This document shows, in pieces, positions 26,102-35,283 of a stretch of DNA of 64,000 nt. Each line of letters begins with the position of its first letter. Position 1 is the first letter of the stretch. Under the pieces are notes generated by a model that saw nothing but the letters and a program-made list of their open reading frames with translations, had not been told where the DNA came from and did no database searches. Position numbers and translations under genes: made by a program. The DNA comes from Treponema sp. Lineage in GTDB: Bacteria > Spirochaetota > Spirochaetia > Treponematales > Treponemataceae. The stretch covers positions 1-64,000 of the forward strand of contig JAFXSM010000048.1 of NCBI GenBank assembly GCA_017525605.1. Reading direction: 5' to 3'.

Positions 26102-27115
26102 GTGGTGAAAAATCCGAAAGTGACTGAAAACGCGATAAAAAAAGTCACGGCAAAAATGTCAAATGTTCCGCTTGAGAATGTCACCGAAGATGAAAAATCA
26201 AAGCTCCGAGAGCTTGAGTCGAAGCTCGGCTCGCAGATTTTCGGTCAGGACGATGCCGTTCACGCAGTTTCGCTTGCCGTGAAAAAGGCGAGGGCTGGTT
26301 TCAGGAATCTCGACAAGCCGGAAGCAGCATTTCTTTTTGTCGGGCCTACGGGTGTCGGAAAAACCGAGCTTACGAAAGTTTTGTCAGAGCTATTGAACGA
26401 GAACCTTGTCCGTTTCGACATGAGCGAATATCAGGAAGAATACACCGTAAGCCGCCTGATCGGTTCCGCTCCCGGCTACGTCGGTTATGAGAACGGCGGA
26501 CTTCTCACCGAATCCGTCAGGAAAAATCCGCATTCGATAATCCTGTTCGACGAGATTGAGAAAGCACATTCGAGCATTTACAACGTTCTTTTGCAGGTGC
26601 TCGATTACGGAACTCTCACTGACAATCAGGGGCGGAAAGCTGATTTTCGAAACTGCATAATAATCTTCACTAGCAATGCGGGCGCGCGCGACATGGAAAA
26701 AGGTCTTGTGGGCTTCGATTCCGGCTTGAACGACAAAGCAAACGACGATTCGGCTTTGCATGAGGCTGTCTCAAAAGTTTTTTCTCCTGAGTTCAGGAAC
26801 AGGTTGGACGAAATCATCACGTTCCGCCATCTTGAGAAAAATGTTACCTGCGATATCGTAAGGAAAGCCGTCAAGAAAATTTCCGACAGGCTCTCGTCAA
26901 AAAATGTTTCTCTCAATGTTTCTCCTTCCGTCGTGGATTTCGTCGCTTCGGAAGGCTACAGCAAGGAATTCGGCGCAAGGAACATAATGCGCACTGCAGA
27001 AAAACTGATTGCGACTCCGCTTGTCGATGAGGTTCTCTTCGGCAAATTGTGCGACGGCGGAAATGTCGAGGCGGACGTTGAAGGCGGCAAAATCGTCTTC
27101 AAATTCGAAAAATAG
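26102..27115 (+). CDS. clpA: ClpA C-terminal half (second AAA+ module)
   Basis: Second part (337 residues from the first GTG) of ClpA, in the same reading frame as the first part. The sequence between, KRKS followed by VVKNPK, matches the normal ClpA inter-module linker. D2 has Walker A GPTGVGKTELT, Walker B IILFDEIEKA, the ClpP-binding loop position LVGFDSG and the EFRNRLDEI arginine-finger segment. GTG at 26102 or 26105 follows GGAAGAG, which could support reinitiation. Together the two pieces span the whole enzyme with no missing core residue apart from the stop codon. Confidence 0.85.
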   Translation: MVKNPKVTENAIKKVTAKMSNVPLENVTEDEKSKLRELESKLGSQIFGQDDAVHAVSLAVKKARAGFRNLDKPEAAFLFVGPTGVGKTELTKVLSELLNENLVRFDMSEYQEEYTVSRLIGSAPGYVGYENGGLLTESVRKNPHSIILFDEIEKAHSSIYNVLLQVLDYGTLTDNQGRKADFRNCIIIFTSNAGARDMEKGLVGFDSGLNDKANDDSALHEAVSKVFSPEFRNRLDEIITFRHLEKNVTCDIVRKAVKKISDRLSSKNVSLNVSPSVVDFVASEGYSKEFGARNIMRTAEKLIATPLVDEVLFGKLCDGGNVEADVEGGKIVFKFEK

Positions 27116-27126
27116 GTTTGCTGATT

Positions 27127-27954
27127 ATGGAAAACGACACAATCGACACTTCGAAACTCCTTGTTTTCAATGAGCCGGACGACGATTACAACGGGCTTGC
27201 CGGCGTTACGAAACAGATAACTCAGCAGCGTCTTTATTCGGCGTATATGCAGGGGATTTTCCCGTGGTTCTGCGAGGACAACGACGAACCTGTTCTCTGG
27301 TATTCGCCGAATCCGCGTTTTTGTCTGAAAATCGAGGACTTGCATATTCCGAAAAGCGTTGACAAATTCCTGAAAAAAACTCCGTACGACTACACTTTCG
27401 ACAAAGATTTTTCCGCAGTCATTCACGGCTGCAGAGATATGGAGCGCGAAGGGCAGGACGGAACATGGATTGGAAAAAAGATAATCGACGCTTACGAGAA
27501 ATTCCACGAGAACGGCTATGCGCACAGCGTCGAAGTCTGGCATTCGGGAAAGCTCGCGGGCGGATTGTACGGCGTTCTAATCGGAAGCGTTTTCTTTGGC
27601 GAGAGCATGTTCACAATCGAAAGCGACAGCGCGAAGTCGGCATTTGCGATTTTTGCAAGGACATTCCGCGATTGTGGCGGAAAGCTGATAGACAGCCAGG
27701 TGTATACCGCAAACATCGCAAGGTACGGCGCGGCGGAAATTCTTCGTGACGAATTTCTCTTTTTCGAGCAGCATTATCTTCCGCTTCCGCTTATTTATGA
27801 CGTGAAGTCGCTCTTCCAGCTCAATGTGGAATCTTTGAAATCCACCGGAAAATTCTTCGATAAATCTTCGATTGAGTCCGGTGAATTTGAAAGTTCGGGC
27901 GGAATCTTGCAGAATCCGCAAATTCAACTGGATTCGAAGACAATCCCGTTTTAA
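27127..27954 (+). CDS. aat: Leucyl/phenylalanyl-tRNA-protein transferase
   Basis: A 275-residue transferase that adds Leu or Phe to N-terminal Arg or Lys, creating N-degrons for ClpS. Diagnostic segments are GIFPWFCEDN, WYSPNPR, GTWIG, HSVEVW and GGLYGV...FFGESMF. The final 35 residues form a divergent tail. The ATG at 27127 is preferred to upstream TTG or CTG codons. It is last in the operon after clpA, consistent with one pathway. Confidence 0.95.
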   Translation: MENDTIDTSKLLVFNEPDDDYNGLAGVTKQITQQRLYSAYMQGIFPWFCEDNDEPVLWYSPNPRFCLKIEDLHIPKSVDKFLKKTPYDYTFDKDFSAVIHGCRDMEREGQDGTWIGKKIIDAYEKFHENGYAHSVEVWHSGKLAGGLYGVLIGSVFFGESMFTIESDSAKSAFAIFARTFRDCGGKLIDSQVYTANIARYGAAEILRDEFLFFEQHYLPLPLIYDVKSLFQLNVESLKSTGKFFDKSSIESGEFESSGGILQNPQIQLDSKTIPF

Positions 27955-27997
27955 GCAACTGTTTTTTCTCAACGTTCGTGCCGATAAATTCGAAAGT

Positions 27998-29026
27998 ATG
28001 AAACGTTTTTTTAAAATAGTTACATTTATATTGGGCTCTTTTTCCTTTTCAGGCATTTCAGCCGAAACGATTCATATTGTGAAGAAAGGAGAAACTCTGT
28101 ACTCAATCAGCAGGACTTACGGGGTCACTGTTGAGGATGTTCAGAAGGCAAACGGACTTGCAAACAATAATGTCAAAATCGACCAGAAACTGACGATTCC
28201 CGATTCGCCTGTGGCAGATGAGGAAAAATCAGCTGCGTCGAAATCTGATGAATACCACATCGTTCAGAAGGACGAGACACTTTATTCGATAAGCAGGACT
28301 TATGGCGTTTCCGTTGCCGACATTCAGAACTGGAATGGACTTTCTGGCAGCAATGTGAAAATCGGGCAGAAGCTAATTGTCTCCGCGTCCGTCGCATTCC
28401 ACAATGCCGCGCAGGAGAAGCCGGCCGCAAAAAAATCTTCCGAGAATGAAAAATCATCTTCGTCCTCAAAAAGCGAAATCTACTACATTGCGCAGAAAGG
28501 CGACACTTGGCTCGGAATCGCAATCGACCACGGGCTGACGCTCTCTGAAATTCAGTCTCTCAACAACGTGAAGGACACCGACATGATAAAAGTCGGTCAG
28601 CGCGTGAAGCTTTCGAACGTGCCTGATTTGAAGGACAACGACCCTCGCGTTTATTCGAAGAAAGGGGATTCGTCTCTCGTGTGGCCTGTCAAAACTTCCG
28701 ATGTCACTTATGTCACTGGCAAAGTGAACGGCGTTTCGCTGATTGCAAGAAAAAACGAGACTGTGCGCTCGATTGCGTCCGGTACTGTCATGGTAGCAGG
28801 TGCTTACCGCGGTTATGGCAATGTCGTTTTCGTTCAGGGAAAATCAGGCTACATCTACGCATACACGGGACTCGGCAACATTCACGTTTCCAAAGGGGAC
28901 ACTGTTTCGTACGGCGGCGATGTCGGAACTGCCGGTGTCGATGCGTACACTGACACTCCGCAGGTCAATCTGATGGTTTTCCGCAACAGCACGCCAGTTG
29001 ACCCTGCAAAAGCCCCACGCGGCTAA
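27998..29026 (+). CDS. Triple-LysM protein with degenerate LytM domain
   Basis: A 342-residue exported protein (signal peptide about 22 residues, cleaved near GISA). Three LysM peptidoglycan-binding domains follow (about 24-68, 84-128 and 152-198), each starting HIVKKGETLYSIS or similar. The C-terminal M23/LytM-like domain (about 225-342) keeps the fold glycine pattern (GTVMVAGAYRGYGN, GDTVSYGGDVG) but lacks the catalytic HxH (it reads VNLMVF). It is therefore likely a non-catalytic envelope regulator like EnvC or NlpD. No ribosome binding site is obvious; the ATG lies 43 bases after the aat stop. Confidence 0.85.
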   Translation: MKRFFKIVTFILGSFSFSGISAETIHIVKKGETLYSISRTYGVTVEDVQKANGLANNNVKIDQKLTIPDSPVADEEKSAASKSDEYHIVQKDETLYSISRTYGVSVADIQNWNGLSGSNVKIGQKLIVSASVAFHNAAQEKPAAKKSSENEKSSSSSKSEIYYIAQKGDTWLGIAIDHGLTLSEIQSLNNVKDTDMIKVGQRVKLSNVPDLKDNDPRVYSKKGDSSLVWPVKTSDVTYVTGKVNGVSLIARKNETVRSIASGTVMVAGAYRGYGNVVFVQGKSGYIYAYTGLGNIHVSKGDTVSYGGDVGTAGVDAYTDTPQVNLMVFRNSTPVDPAKAPRG

Positions 29027-29038
29027 TCGGGAGGTGCA

Positions 29039-29674
29039 ATGTTTTCTTTCCTGAAAAAAGATGAGCCTGTGTCGAGCAGCCCGCTCGCAATCGGCGATTA
29101 CATAGTCCTCCAGTCCGTTCTCGATGATGAGATAAAAGCGAGCGAGAAAACTCGTGCCGAGCTTGAAAATACATTCGCCGCTCTCACGTCCGAAATCGAG
29201 CAGACGAAAAAGAAAATCGCCGACGTTGAATCGAGCACAAAGAATTTGCAGAACCGAAGAAAATCGGTCGATGATGCGATTGCCGGAAAAAAGCCGATTT
29301 TCCTTACAGATTCCGAATTTGCAGCGATTCGTCAAAGAAAGGATTCGCAGAAGTTCTGCCGCGCGTTCTATTCGCTGAACGGTGCGCCGAAAGTCGAAAT
29401 CTCTGACGACATCATAATCGGGCGCAGCCGTGAATGCGGCATCGTGATTCCCGATTTGCTTGTCAGCAGGAAGCACGCGATCATCTCAAGAAGGGAAGAC
29501 GGCTTTTGGCTTGAAGACTTGGGCAGCACGAACGGAACTGTCCTCGACGGCAAAAAGCTTTCGAAATTCGAGTCTGTGAAACTCGGCGAATCTTGCATCA
29601 TCGGAATCGGAACAAGCCGAATCTTGTTTGAAGTTCCTTCTGATTCGCCTGATTCGTCAGATGCTTCTGTTTAG
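29039..29674 (+). CDS. FHA-domain protein with N-terminal coiled coil
   Basis: A 211-residue cytoplasmic protein. Residues about 30-85 form a coiled coil (TRAELENTFAALTSEIEQ). A forkhead-associated domain (about 118-200) has IIGRSRECGI, SRKHAII and DLGSTNGT, the phosphothreonine-binding hallmarks. It starts 12 bases after the LysM gene, so the two are co-transcribed. Its 3' end overlaps the convergent exonuclease gene by 18 bases. Partner kinases are not visible in the window. Confidence 0.9.
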   Translation: MFSFLKKDEPVSSSPLAIGDYIVLQSVLDDEIKASEKTRAELENTFAALTSEIEQTKKKIADVESSTKNLQNRRKSVDDAIAGKKPIFLTDSEFAAIRQRKDSQKFCRAFYSLNGAPKVEISDDIIIGRSRECGIVIPDLLVSRKHAIISRREDGFWLEDLGSTNGTVLDGKKLSKFESVKLGESCIIGIGTSRILFEVPSDSPDSSDASV

Positions 29675-30280
29675 GCTTTTGTCCGCTACTTTTTTGCTTT
29701 CGAGCGTTTTCAAAAAAATTTCCATGCAGACTCTGGCATCGTCCGCTGCCCTATGCGCCTGTTTGATTTCGATTCCGAGCATTTCAGCCAGAAACGGCTG
29801 GTTCCAGTGACACGCGGTCGGAAAAGCCCATTTCGTGAATCTGAGATTGTCTATCGTAGGATTTGTGAGCGTCGGGCGGTCTAGCCTGATTAGCTCGCAG
29901 TTCACGAACCGCAAGTCGAACGGAGCATTGTGTGCGATGAGAATGCAGTCCTTTGAAAATTCAAGAAAAGATTTGATTGCCTCGTCCGCTTTTGGTTTTC
30001 CGGCGAGCATTTCGTTCGTTATGTTTGTTATTTCCGTTATCTTCGGCGATATTTTTTTCTCCGGGTCGATGAGCGTCCCGAAGTCTGCGATTATTCCGTT
30101 CTTGTTGAATTTTACGGCACCGATTTCTATGACTCTCTCTGATTCTGCTTTCAGTCCTGTCGTTTCCGTGTCGAATGCGCAGAATGTGTGCCCTTCCTCA
30201 TAAATTGCCTTGTATGATGTGAAATCCGTTATAAGATGGTAGTTTTTTGGTTCTTGCAACATAGGATTGGATTCTATCAA
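29657..30280 (-). CDS. DEDDh 3'-5' exonuclease (DnaQ/epsilon-like)
   Basis: A 207-residue exonuclease with motif Exo I FDTETTG, Exo II HNAPFD and Exo III HRAADDA, the DEDDh catalytic set. It is about the size of a stand-alone DNA polymerase III epsilon subunit or an RNase T-like enzyme. A TTG start at 30280 is favoured by GGAGG four bases upstream; the ATG at 30262 would be too far from it. The convergent FHA gene overlaps its 3' end. The exact role in replication proofreading or repair is open. Confidence 0.9.
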   Translation of the reverse strand: MIESNPMLQEPKNYHLITDFTSYKAIYEEGHTFCAFDTETTGLKAESERVIEIGAVKFNKNGIIADFGTLIDPEKKISPKITEITNITNEMLAGKPKADEAIKSFLEFSKDCILIAHNAPFDLRFVNCELIRLDRPTLTNPTIDNLRFTKWAFPTACHWNQPFLAEMLGIEIKQAHRAADDARVCMEIFLKTLESKKVADKSLNRSI

Positions 30281-30294
30281 TTTTCCTCCAAATA

Positions 30295-30329
30295 AAAAAC
30301 GCTGACGAACAAAATCCGCCAGCGTTTTT
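30295..30329 (-). terminator. Intrinsic terminator after LPP20-like gene
   Basis: Hairpin AAAAACGCTG / CAGCGTTTTT with a T run on the minus strand, 39 bases past the stop codon of the gene ending at 30368. Confidence 0.82.
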
Positions 30330-30367
30330 CGGTTTAGCGTTTGTCGAACAAATTCGGTTGCTTCCGA

Positions 30368-30895
30368 TTAGTTCTTGCTGTTGCTGAAGTACTTCTCGTA
30401 AGCTTCCTTCATCTTGACCTGTGTCGCAAGGTATTCAGCAGAAATCTCGTACTCTTCTGCAGTCTTGTTCAATGCGCTCACCTGAGTCTCATACGGAAGG
30501 AACATCTGGATGTAGACTGTTCCGTCTTTTCCCTGGTAGAAGTTCGTTCTCTTCGCGCCTTTCAATGTCGCCTCAGAAGTCTGCAATGCGTTCTCCTCAA
30601 ATCCCTTCATCGTGTCAGTCTTTGAGCCTGAGACCATTGTCTGTGTGACATCTTTTACGACTGTCGAAACCTTCCTTGAAAGGTCGTTGTAAGCGTTTGC
30701 CTGTGCCATTTTGAGCGATGTGTCGAAATCTGCCATCTGAGCCTGTCCAGTTCCGTAGATTCCCTCAGAGCTGTCTGGGTCGAGAACGTACCAGTCAGGA
30801 ACGTCAGACTGAGCCGATGCTGCCGATGATGTTGTTCCGCAGCCTGTGAGTGCGAGAGCGATTGCAGCTCCCAATGCGATCAAAATCTTTTTCAT
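30368..30895 (-). CDS. LPP20-like lipoprotein
   Basis: A 175-residue lipoprotein, lipobox LTGC at about residue 19. The mature part has the LPP20-family pattern: VPDWY early, EGIYGTGQA, then a long helix (LKMAQANAYNDLSRKV). LPP20 is a surface lipoprotein family of helicobacters with many relatives elsewhere. The ATG at 30895 is chosen because GGAGG sits 5-6 bases upstream; it gives a clean signal peptide. It follows the 223-residue lipoprotein gene closely and probably shares its transcript. Confidence 0.85.
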   Translation of the reverse strand: MKKILIALGAAIALALTGCGTTSSAASAQSDVPDWYVLDPDSSEGIYGTGQAQMADFDTSLKMAQANAYNDLSRKVSTVVKDVTQTMVSGSKTDTMKGFEENALQTSEATLKGAKRTNFYQGKDGTVYIQMFLPYETQVSALNKTAEEYEISAEYLATQVKMKEAYEKYFSNSKN

Positions 30896-30935
30896 AAAAA
30901 CCTCCATTGATTTTCGATTTTGCCTAAGTTTGATT

Positions 30936-31607
30936 TTATTTGTCGTCTAATGACCCCAATATGAAACATATTATCCAGCTTGGAACGGCGACGATTGTCG
31001 ATGTGACGTTTCCGACCTTCGCGCCGATAATCGATGCTTTTTTTGAGATTCGTGAGGCGGAATCCGAAACGCTCGATTCCACGGAAATCGTGTCCGTCGT
31101 GGAGGAGACGACTTTTGATTCGTCATTCCAATCGACCTCCTCGATAATCTTGCTGTCGATTATCACCGCTTTTGTCCCTGCCTTGCGGTATTCGTCATAT
31201 TTTCCGAGCGGCGAATTCTCGTAGTCCTTCTTCATCTGCTCGTATTCTTCGTTGAGCGCGGTTGAGTCCGGGAGAATAAGCCCCATCTTGTTGTTCTCGG
31301 ATTTTGCGCTGAAATATCCTGCGATTGAATTGAGCGCGGTGTATCCGACGACTTTCAGTGTTTCCCTCACCGTGCAGCCGACTACGACGAACGGCATTCC
31401 GAATGTGTAGAATGCGATGAGCTTTCCGTCAGTGGAGCAGTCCGCACGAACAGTCCTTGTTGTCGTCCTGTAGTGTATCGAGTCATCTTCCGCTGAATTT
31501 GAGACAACATCGACATCTTTTGTCGAAAAATATCTCGTGGTCGTGCATGAGATGAACAAGAGAGAAATTGAAAATATCAGTACGAATTTTTTTAGAAAAA
31601 GAATCAT
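30936..31607 (-). CDS. Lipoprotein of unknown function
   Basis: A 223-residue protein with signal peptide and lipobox FISC at about residue 21. A Ser/Thr-rich region (YRTTTRTVRA), a short hydrophobic stretch (about 65-90, LIAFYTFGMPFVVVGC), an acidic helical region and a second hydrophobic C-terminal stretch (VAVPSWIICFILGS) are visible. I recognise no domain. The short distance to the LPP20-like gene suggests an operon. Confidence 0.7.
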   Translation of the reverse strand: MILFLKKFVLIFSISLLFISCTTTRYFSTKDVDVVSNSAEDDSIHYRTTTRTVRADCSTDGKLIAFYTFGMPFVVVGCTVRETLKVVGYTALNSIAGYFSAKSENNKMGLILPDSTALNEEYEQMKKDYENSPLGKYDEYRKAGTKAVIIDSKIIEEVDWNDESKVVSSTTDTISVESSVSDSASRISKKASIIGAKVGNVTSTIVAVPSWIICFILGSLDDK

Positions 31608-31620
31608 TTATAGGAATTAT

Positions 31621-31662
31621 AACACAATCAGGCCGTAAATTAAAATTCGACCGGATTGTGTT
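31621..31662. repeat. Inverted repeat in promoter/leader region
   Basis: AACACAATC / GATTGTGTT pair enclosing an AT-rich centre, 14 bases upstream of the lipoprotein gene start and after the chemoreceptor stop. T runs are weak on the minus strand, so it could be an operator or leader hairpin rather than a terminator. Confidence 0.4.
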
Positions 31663-31685
31663 TTCTTGGCGCATTAATCTATTGA

Positions 31686-31716
31686 ACTTGTTCGAAAATT
31701 CCAGTTTCCGGACAGT
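31686..31716 (-). repeat. Diverged copy of the GTTCGGAAA hairpin element
   Basis: TTGTTCGAAAATTCC followed by AGTTTCCGGACAG lies immediately after the chemoreceptor stop and resembles the hairpin at 20386-20419 in order and spacing, with several substitutions. The similarity was judged by eye. Confidence 0.35.
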
Positions 31717-33615
31717 CTATTCCCTTTCGACTTTGAATTTCATGACTTCGTTTCGCATGCTGCTGATGCTTTCCTTGTTGTCATGGCTTAGCGAATTGAT
31801 GTCCTGCAGCGCGTCGTTAATCTGCTGCGCGCCGACCGACATTTCGCCCATGCTGTCGGAAAGAACTTGTGTGAGGCTTTCCAACCGGTTCATCTCTTTT
31901 GCGATTTCCTGGCTTCCGTAAATCATTTCCGCAGAGCTGTTTTTTACGCTTGTCGTTACGGAATTGATTTCGCGGATTGCAATGAGGATTTCCTTGCTGC
32001 CGTTTCTCTGTTCTTCCATCGCCCTGATTACGTTGTTGCTAAGCTCGCCGACTTCCGTGCACGAATCGAATATTTCCGAGAATTTGACGTCGATTTTCGA
32101 TGATGAAGTTGACAGCGTTGAGATGTCGTTTCCGAGATTCTTGAGCGTCTGCGTAATCGTCTTGCTTTTTTCCGATGTAGCCTCCGCAAGCTTTCTGATT
32201 TCTTCCGCGACGACAGCGAATCCCTTTCCAGATTCTCCGGCGTGTGCAGCTTCGATTGCCGCGTTCATCGCAAGCAGGTTTGTCTGTGACGAAATGTCGT
32301 GGATTACGTTGCTCGCGTCAATCAGCATGCTTGAGTCCTGCATTACTTTCTGCGCGATTTTGTTCGTCTCAATCATAGTCTTTCTGCCTTCCGATGTCGA
32401 ATTCGTGAGTGCGTTTATCGAATCATTCGTTTTTTCGACTGTCTTTGTGACAGAATCGATGTTCGATACCATCTCTTCGATTGATGCAGTTGATTCCGCG
32501 ACGCTCGCTGCCTGTGCGCTGATGCTGTCGTCAAGATTCTTGAGCCCTTTCAGAATCGCGTCGATGTTCGCCGATGTTTCCGTAACGCCTGCAGACTGCG
32601 AGAGAGTCTGCTTTTTCACGCCGTCGATGTTCGCGCTGATTTCGTTTATCGCGCTTGCCGCGCTGCTCGTGCTGCTTGCAAGCTGCTCTCCGAGATTTTT
32701 CATTTCGGCGGAATTGTCGCGCACGTTTTTGATTGCGATGCAGATTTTTTCGATTGTGCGGTTGAAATATGAGCAGAGGAGCGTTATCTCGTCGTCTCCT
32801 TTGAGTTTAAGCTGTGCCGTGAGGTCTCCTTCTCCTTCCGAAATGTCCTTGAGCTTCTGCGTAATGTCGATTACCGGCTGAACGAATCTTCTGATTGTGA
32901 CCGCGACGAGTATGACGCATGAAATTATGACGATTATAAGGCTCATAAAAATGAGGAAAGAGATTATCCTTTTGAATTCGGCTTTCTCTTCCTGCTCCTG
33001 CTCGAAGATTATCGCGTCGATGTCGTCAACATAGTTTCCAGTTCCGATTACCCAGTTGAATGGCTGGTAAGGTGCCGTGTATGACCTTTTAGGCTGCGGT
33101 TTGTCTGAGCCCATTTTCGGATATTTGAAATCGACGAATCCGCCGTTCGCGGTTTTTCCGATTTCGATGAATTCCTTGACCATTGGCTTTCCGTCCTCGT
33201 CTTTCCAGTCGAGGCGGTTTGTTCCCTCTGTTTCCGGTTTTGGCGGAAGAAGCACGTTCACGCCGTCAAAAGTGTCAATCCAGAAATATCCGTCCGTGTC
33301 GTATCTCTGGCCGCGGACAAGCTCCTTCACGTTCTTCTGTCTTTCTTCGGCTGAGAGCCCTTCTTTCTGATACAGCTCGTCATACGTTCTTATAAGCGAG
33401 ATTGCATTTTCAACCTGACCTTTGATTCTCATGTCGTAATCCGAAAGCAGTATGTTCCTCTCTGCGCTGAGCTTCGTCTTTTGCAGGCCGGTGAGGATTA
33501 CGAATGCGGCTGTCGTGTAGAGCGTTGCAACGCCAATCAGAATGCTTATCGATGCTATTCCCATTTTCACTTTCAAGCTTCGGATATGAGGTTTTCTATT
33601 TTGATTTTGATGCAT
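31717..33615 (-). CDS. Methyl-accepting chemotaxis protein, single-Cache type
   Basis: A 632-residue chemoreceptor. First membrane helix about 15-38, then a small sCache-type sensor (about 45-195; [14 protein letters not shown] and [15 protein letters not shown] are characteristic), second helix about 212-236, HAMP and signalling domain with [19 protein letters not shown]. sCache_2 sensors typically bind small organic acids. AAGGAG precedes the ATG. The leader contains a 34-base palindrome (33639-33672). Confidence 0.94.
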   Translation of the reverse strand: MHQNQNRKPHIRSLKVKMGIASISILIGVATLYTTAAFVILTGLQKTKLSAERNILLSDYDMRIKGQVENAISLIRTYDELYQKEGLSAEERQKNVKELVRGQRYDTDGYFWIDTFDGVNVLLPPKPETEGTNRLDWKDEDGKPMVKEFIEIGKTANGGFVDFKYPKMGSDKPQPKRSYTAPYQPFNWVIGTGNYVDDIDAIIFEQEQEEKAEFKRIISFLIFMSLIIVIISCVILVAVTIRRFVQPVIDITQKLKDISEGEGDLTAQLKLKGDDEITLLCSYFNRTIEKICIAIKNVRDNSAEMKNLGEQLASSTSSAASAINEISANIDGVKKQTLSQSAGVTETSANIDAILKGLKNLDDSISAQAASVAESTASIEEMVSNIDSVTKTVEKTNDSINALTNSTSEGRKTMIETNKIAQKVMQDSSMLIDASNVIHDISSQTNLLAMNAAIEAAHAGESGKGFAVVAEEIRKLAEATSEKSKTITQTLKNLGNDISTLSTSSSKIDVKFSEIFDSCTEVGELSNNVIRAMEEQRNGSKEILIAIREINSVTTSVKNSSAEMIYGSQEIAKEMNRLESLTQVLSDSMGEMSVGAQQINDALQDINSLSHDNKESISSMRNEVMKFKVERE

Positions 33616-33638
33616 ATAAAAGCTCCTTAAAACGTATT

Positions 33639-33672
33639 AGGGAACTCCCTAAAATTAATTTTGAAGTTCCCT
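33639..33672. promoter_or_regulatory. Palindrome in the chemoreceptor leader
   Basis: AGGGAACT / AGTTCCCT arms around a second inner palindrome AAAATTAATTTT, 24 bases upstream of the chemoreceptor ATG. It may be an operator or a leader hairpin; there is no gene upstream on this strand for it to terminate. Confidence 0.45.
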
Positions 33673-33757
33673 TTAAATCCAATTTATACCGAGTCTGCCG
33701 AATTTTCAAACGGAAAAACTCAAAAATGATGTGCGAGTCTATAAAGCCGAAATCTGC

Positions 33758-33763
33758 TACAAT
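33758..33763 (+). promoter_or_regulatory. Extended -10 element directly before a lipoprotein gene
   Basis: TGCTACAAT, with TACAAT ending 6 bases before the ATG at 33770. Transcription starting at the usual 6-8 bases downstream would give a leaderless mRNA. No ribosome binding site is visible. Confidence 0.45.
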
Positions 33764-33769
33764 GAAAGC

Positions 33770-34492
33770 ATGAATACGATGCCGAATCGAAAATCCTTGA
33801 TGCCTGCCGTTATTGCGCTTGGTTTTGCCGCGTTTTTTTCCGTGTGTTTTTCTTCGTGCGCAAAGAAGGACGGAACTGAGAAAATAGACAACAAGAACAC
33901 ATTGCGCTACCAGCTTGAGCAGATGCTCGATGATTTTCAGTGGAGCGAGGAGCTTGAGCCCGGCCGCCTTTCCGCAAACGTGAGTCGATACGGGAATGTT
34001 TCCGACAAAGTCCACACGTCGATAATCTCCGTAATCTGTTCTATTCCTAGCAATGCCGAGGGCAAAGTCGAGGAAGAGCCGCTTGTCTATCCGTATGTCG
34101 AAGGATTCGGAAGCCTGGACACTGGCGCGACCCCGAAAACGATTGTCGATTCCGCCGAAAAATTTTGCGATGCGATTCAGGACGGCACGGATGCGGATTC
34201 TCTTGTCGCGCGGAACAGCATTTATTCGCTCGCGCTTTTTTACAGGGATATCGATGAATTGAAAAACGAACGGAAAATCAGTGCGTTTACGTCTCATCTG
34301 CTCGGCTCTTCTTTCACAAGCGGGACTTCGTATGAGCAGCCGGTGCGTTTTTATGACGCGGAATTCAAAAATTTTGTCGATGTGAACTTGTTTTTTTCCG
34401 AAGATGTAGGAAGTTGGAAGATTGACCAGATTCAGATTGAGAAGACGAATTTTGAATCGGCTGCTAGCAAAAAAACGGAGAATAAAAATTGA
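33770..34492 (+). CDS. Lipoprotein of unknown function
   Basis: A 240-residue lipoprotein, lipobox FSSC at about residue 29. The mature part is acidic, alpha/beta, with no domain I recognise. It ends in a Ser/Lys-rich tail. The next gene starts within its stop codon (TTGA overlap), so the two are coupled. The ATG at 33770 has no ribosome binding site but an extended -10 element just upstream; a second ATG lies at 33779. Confidence 0.72.
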   Translation: MNTMPNRKSLMPAVIALGFAAFFSVCFSSCAKKDGTEKIDNKNTLRYQLEQMLDDFQWSEELEPGRLSANVSRYGNVSDKVHTSIISVICSIPSNAEGKVEEEPLVYPYVEGFGSLDTGATPKTIVDSAEKFCDAIQDGTDADSLVARNSIYSLALFYRDIDELKNERKISAFTSHLLGSSFTSGTSYEQPVRFYDAEFKNFVDVNLFFSEDVGSWKIDQIQIEKTNFESAASKKTENKN

Positions 34493-35283
34493 TTGGGAGA
34501 CCTGAAAATCAAGTCTATGAAATTGAGCGCAACATAATTCTTGAGAGCGTCATACGAAAAAGGATTCCGCTTTCTGTGAATTCCGATTTGAATTTTTTCA
34601 CGGTCGATTCCTCTTCAATAAAAATCCTCGACTACAAAATCATCTTGGTTGAAAATCCGAATGAAAATCTTCTTTGCCTTGACGGAAAAACTGTCGATGT
34701 CTCTTTCATCTACAACGATGTCCGCTATTCGTTCAAGTCATGCCTGAAAAAAGTCAGCGCAGGAATCGCATTCGTGATGCCGCTTTTCCTCGATGCGGAT
34801 TCATCTGATTTTTCTTCTGAAAATGCGGACTCAAAAAAGTTTTCGGTCGAGCTTTTTTTTGAGGCGACCGAAAAAACTTCCGACGGAACGGTTTTCAAGA
34901 ACAAGCGCACAATAGAATGCCTTGTCCGCCATGATTTCATTTCGCATTTCGGCTCGTCTGTTTGCGCATTCGAGAAAATCTCTTCCGCATACATTTTCGA
35001 GCCTTTGAATCCGAGCATTGCTGTTCCTGAAGTCCTTTTTCTTTCGCGCGAGAATATCGTCATCGCGTTCCAGAAAAAAATCTTCGAGATAAACGAAAAC
35101 GACGAATTCGCGCTTTGGCTCAAATTTCCGCTGAAACGGCCGCTCAACGAACGGAAAATTTACGTTTCGTTCGTCACAAAAAAGATTTCGCATGATTCCG
35201 CCGGAGAAAAATCCTGCGTCTTCGGCAAATTCTCCGGGATAAAACTTGAGGATGTCAGATTTCTTGATGAGATGTTTCGCTAG
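34489..35283 (+). CDS. PilZ-like protein of unknown function
   Basis: A 264-residue cytoplasmic protein starting at a TTG that overlaps the preceding stop codon. The N-terminal half (IERNIILESVIRKRIPLSVNSD...) resembles the beta-barrel layout of flagellar-brake or PilZ-type proteins, but I do not see the RxxxR and DxSxxG c-di-GMP motifs clearly, so the assignment is weak. The 3' end overlaps the convergent transporter gene by 29 bases. It is probably co-transcribed with the upstream lipoprotein. Confidence 0.6.
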   Translation: MIGRPENQVYEIERNIILESVIRKRIPLSVNSDLNFFTVDSSSIKILDYKIILVENPNENLLCLDGKTVDVSFIYNDVRYSFKSCLKKVSAGIAFVMPLFLDADSSDFSSENADSKKFSVELFFEATEKTSDGTVFKNKRTIECLVRHDFISHFGSSVCAFEKISSAYIFEPLNPSIAVPEVLFLSRENIVIAFQKKIFEINENDEFALWLKFPLKRPLNERKIYVSFVTKKISHDSAGEKSCVFGKFSGIKLEDVRFLDEMFR

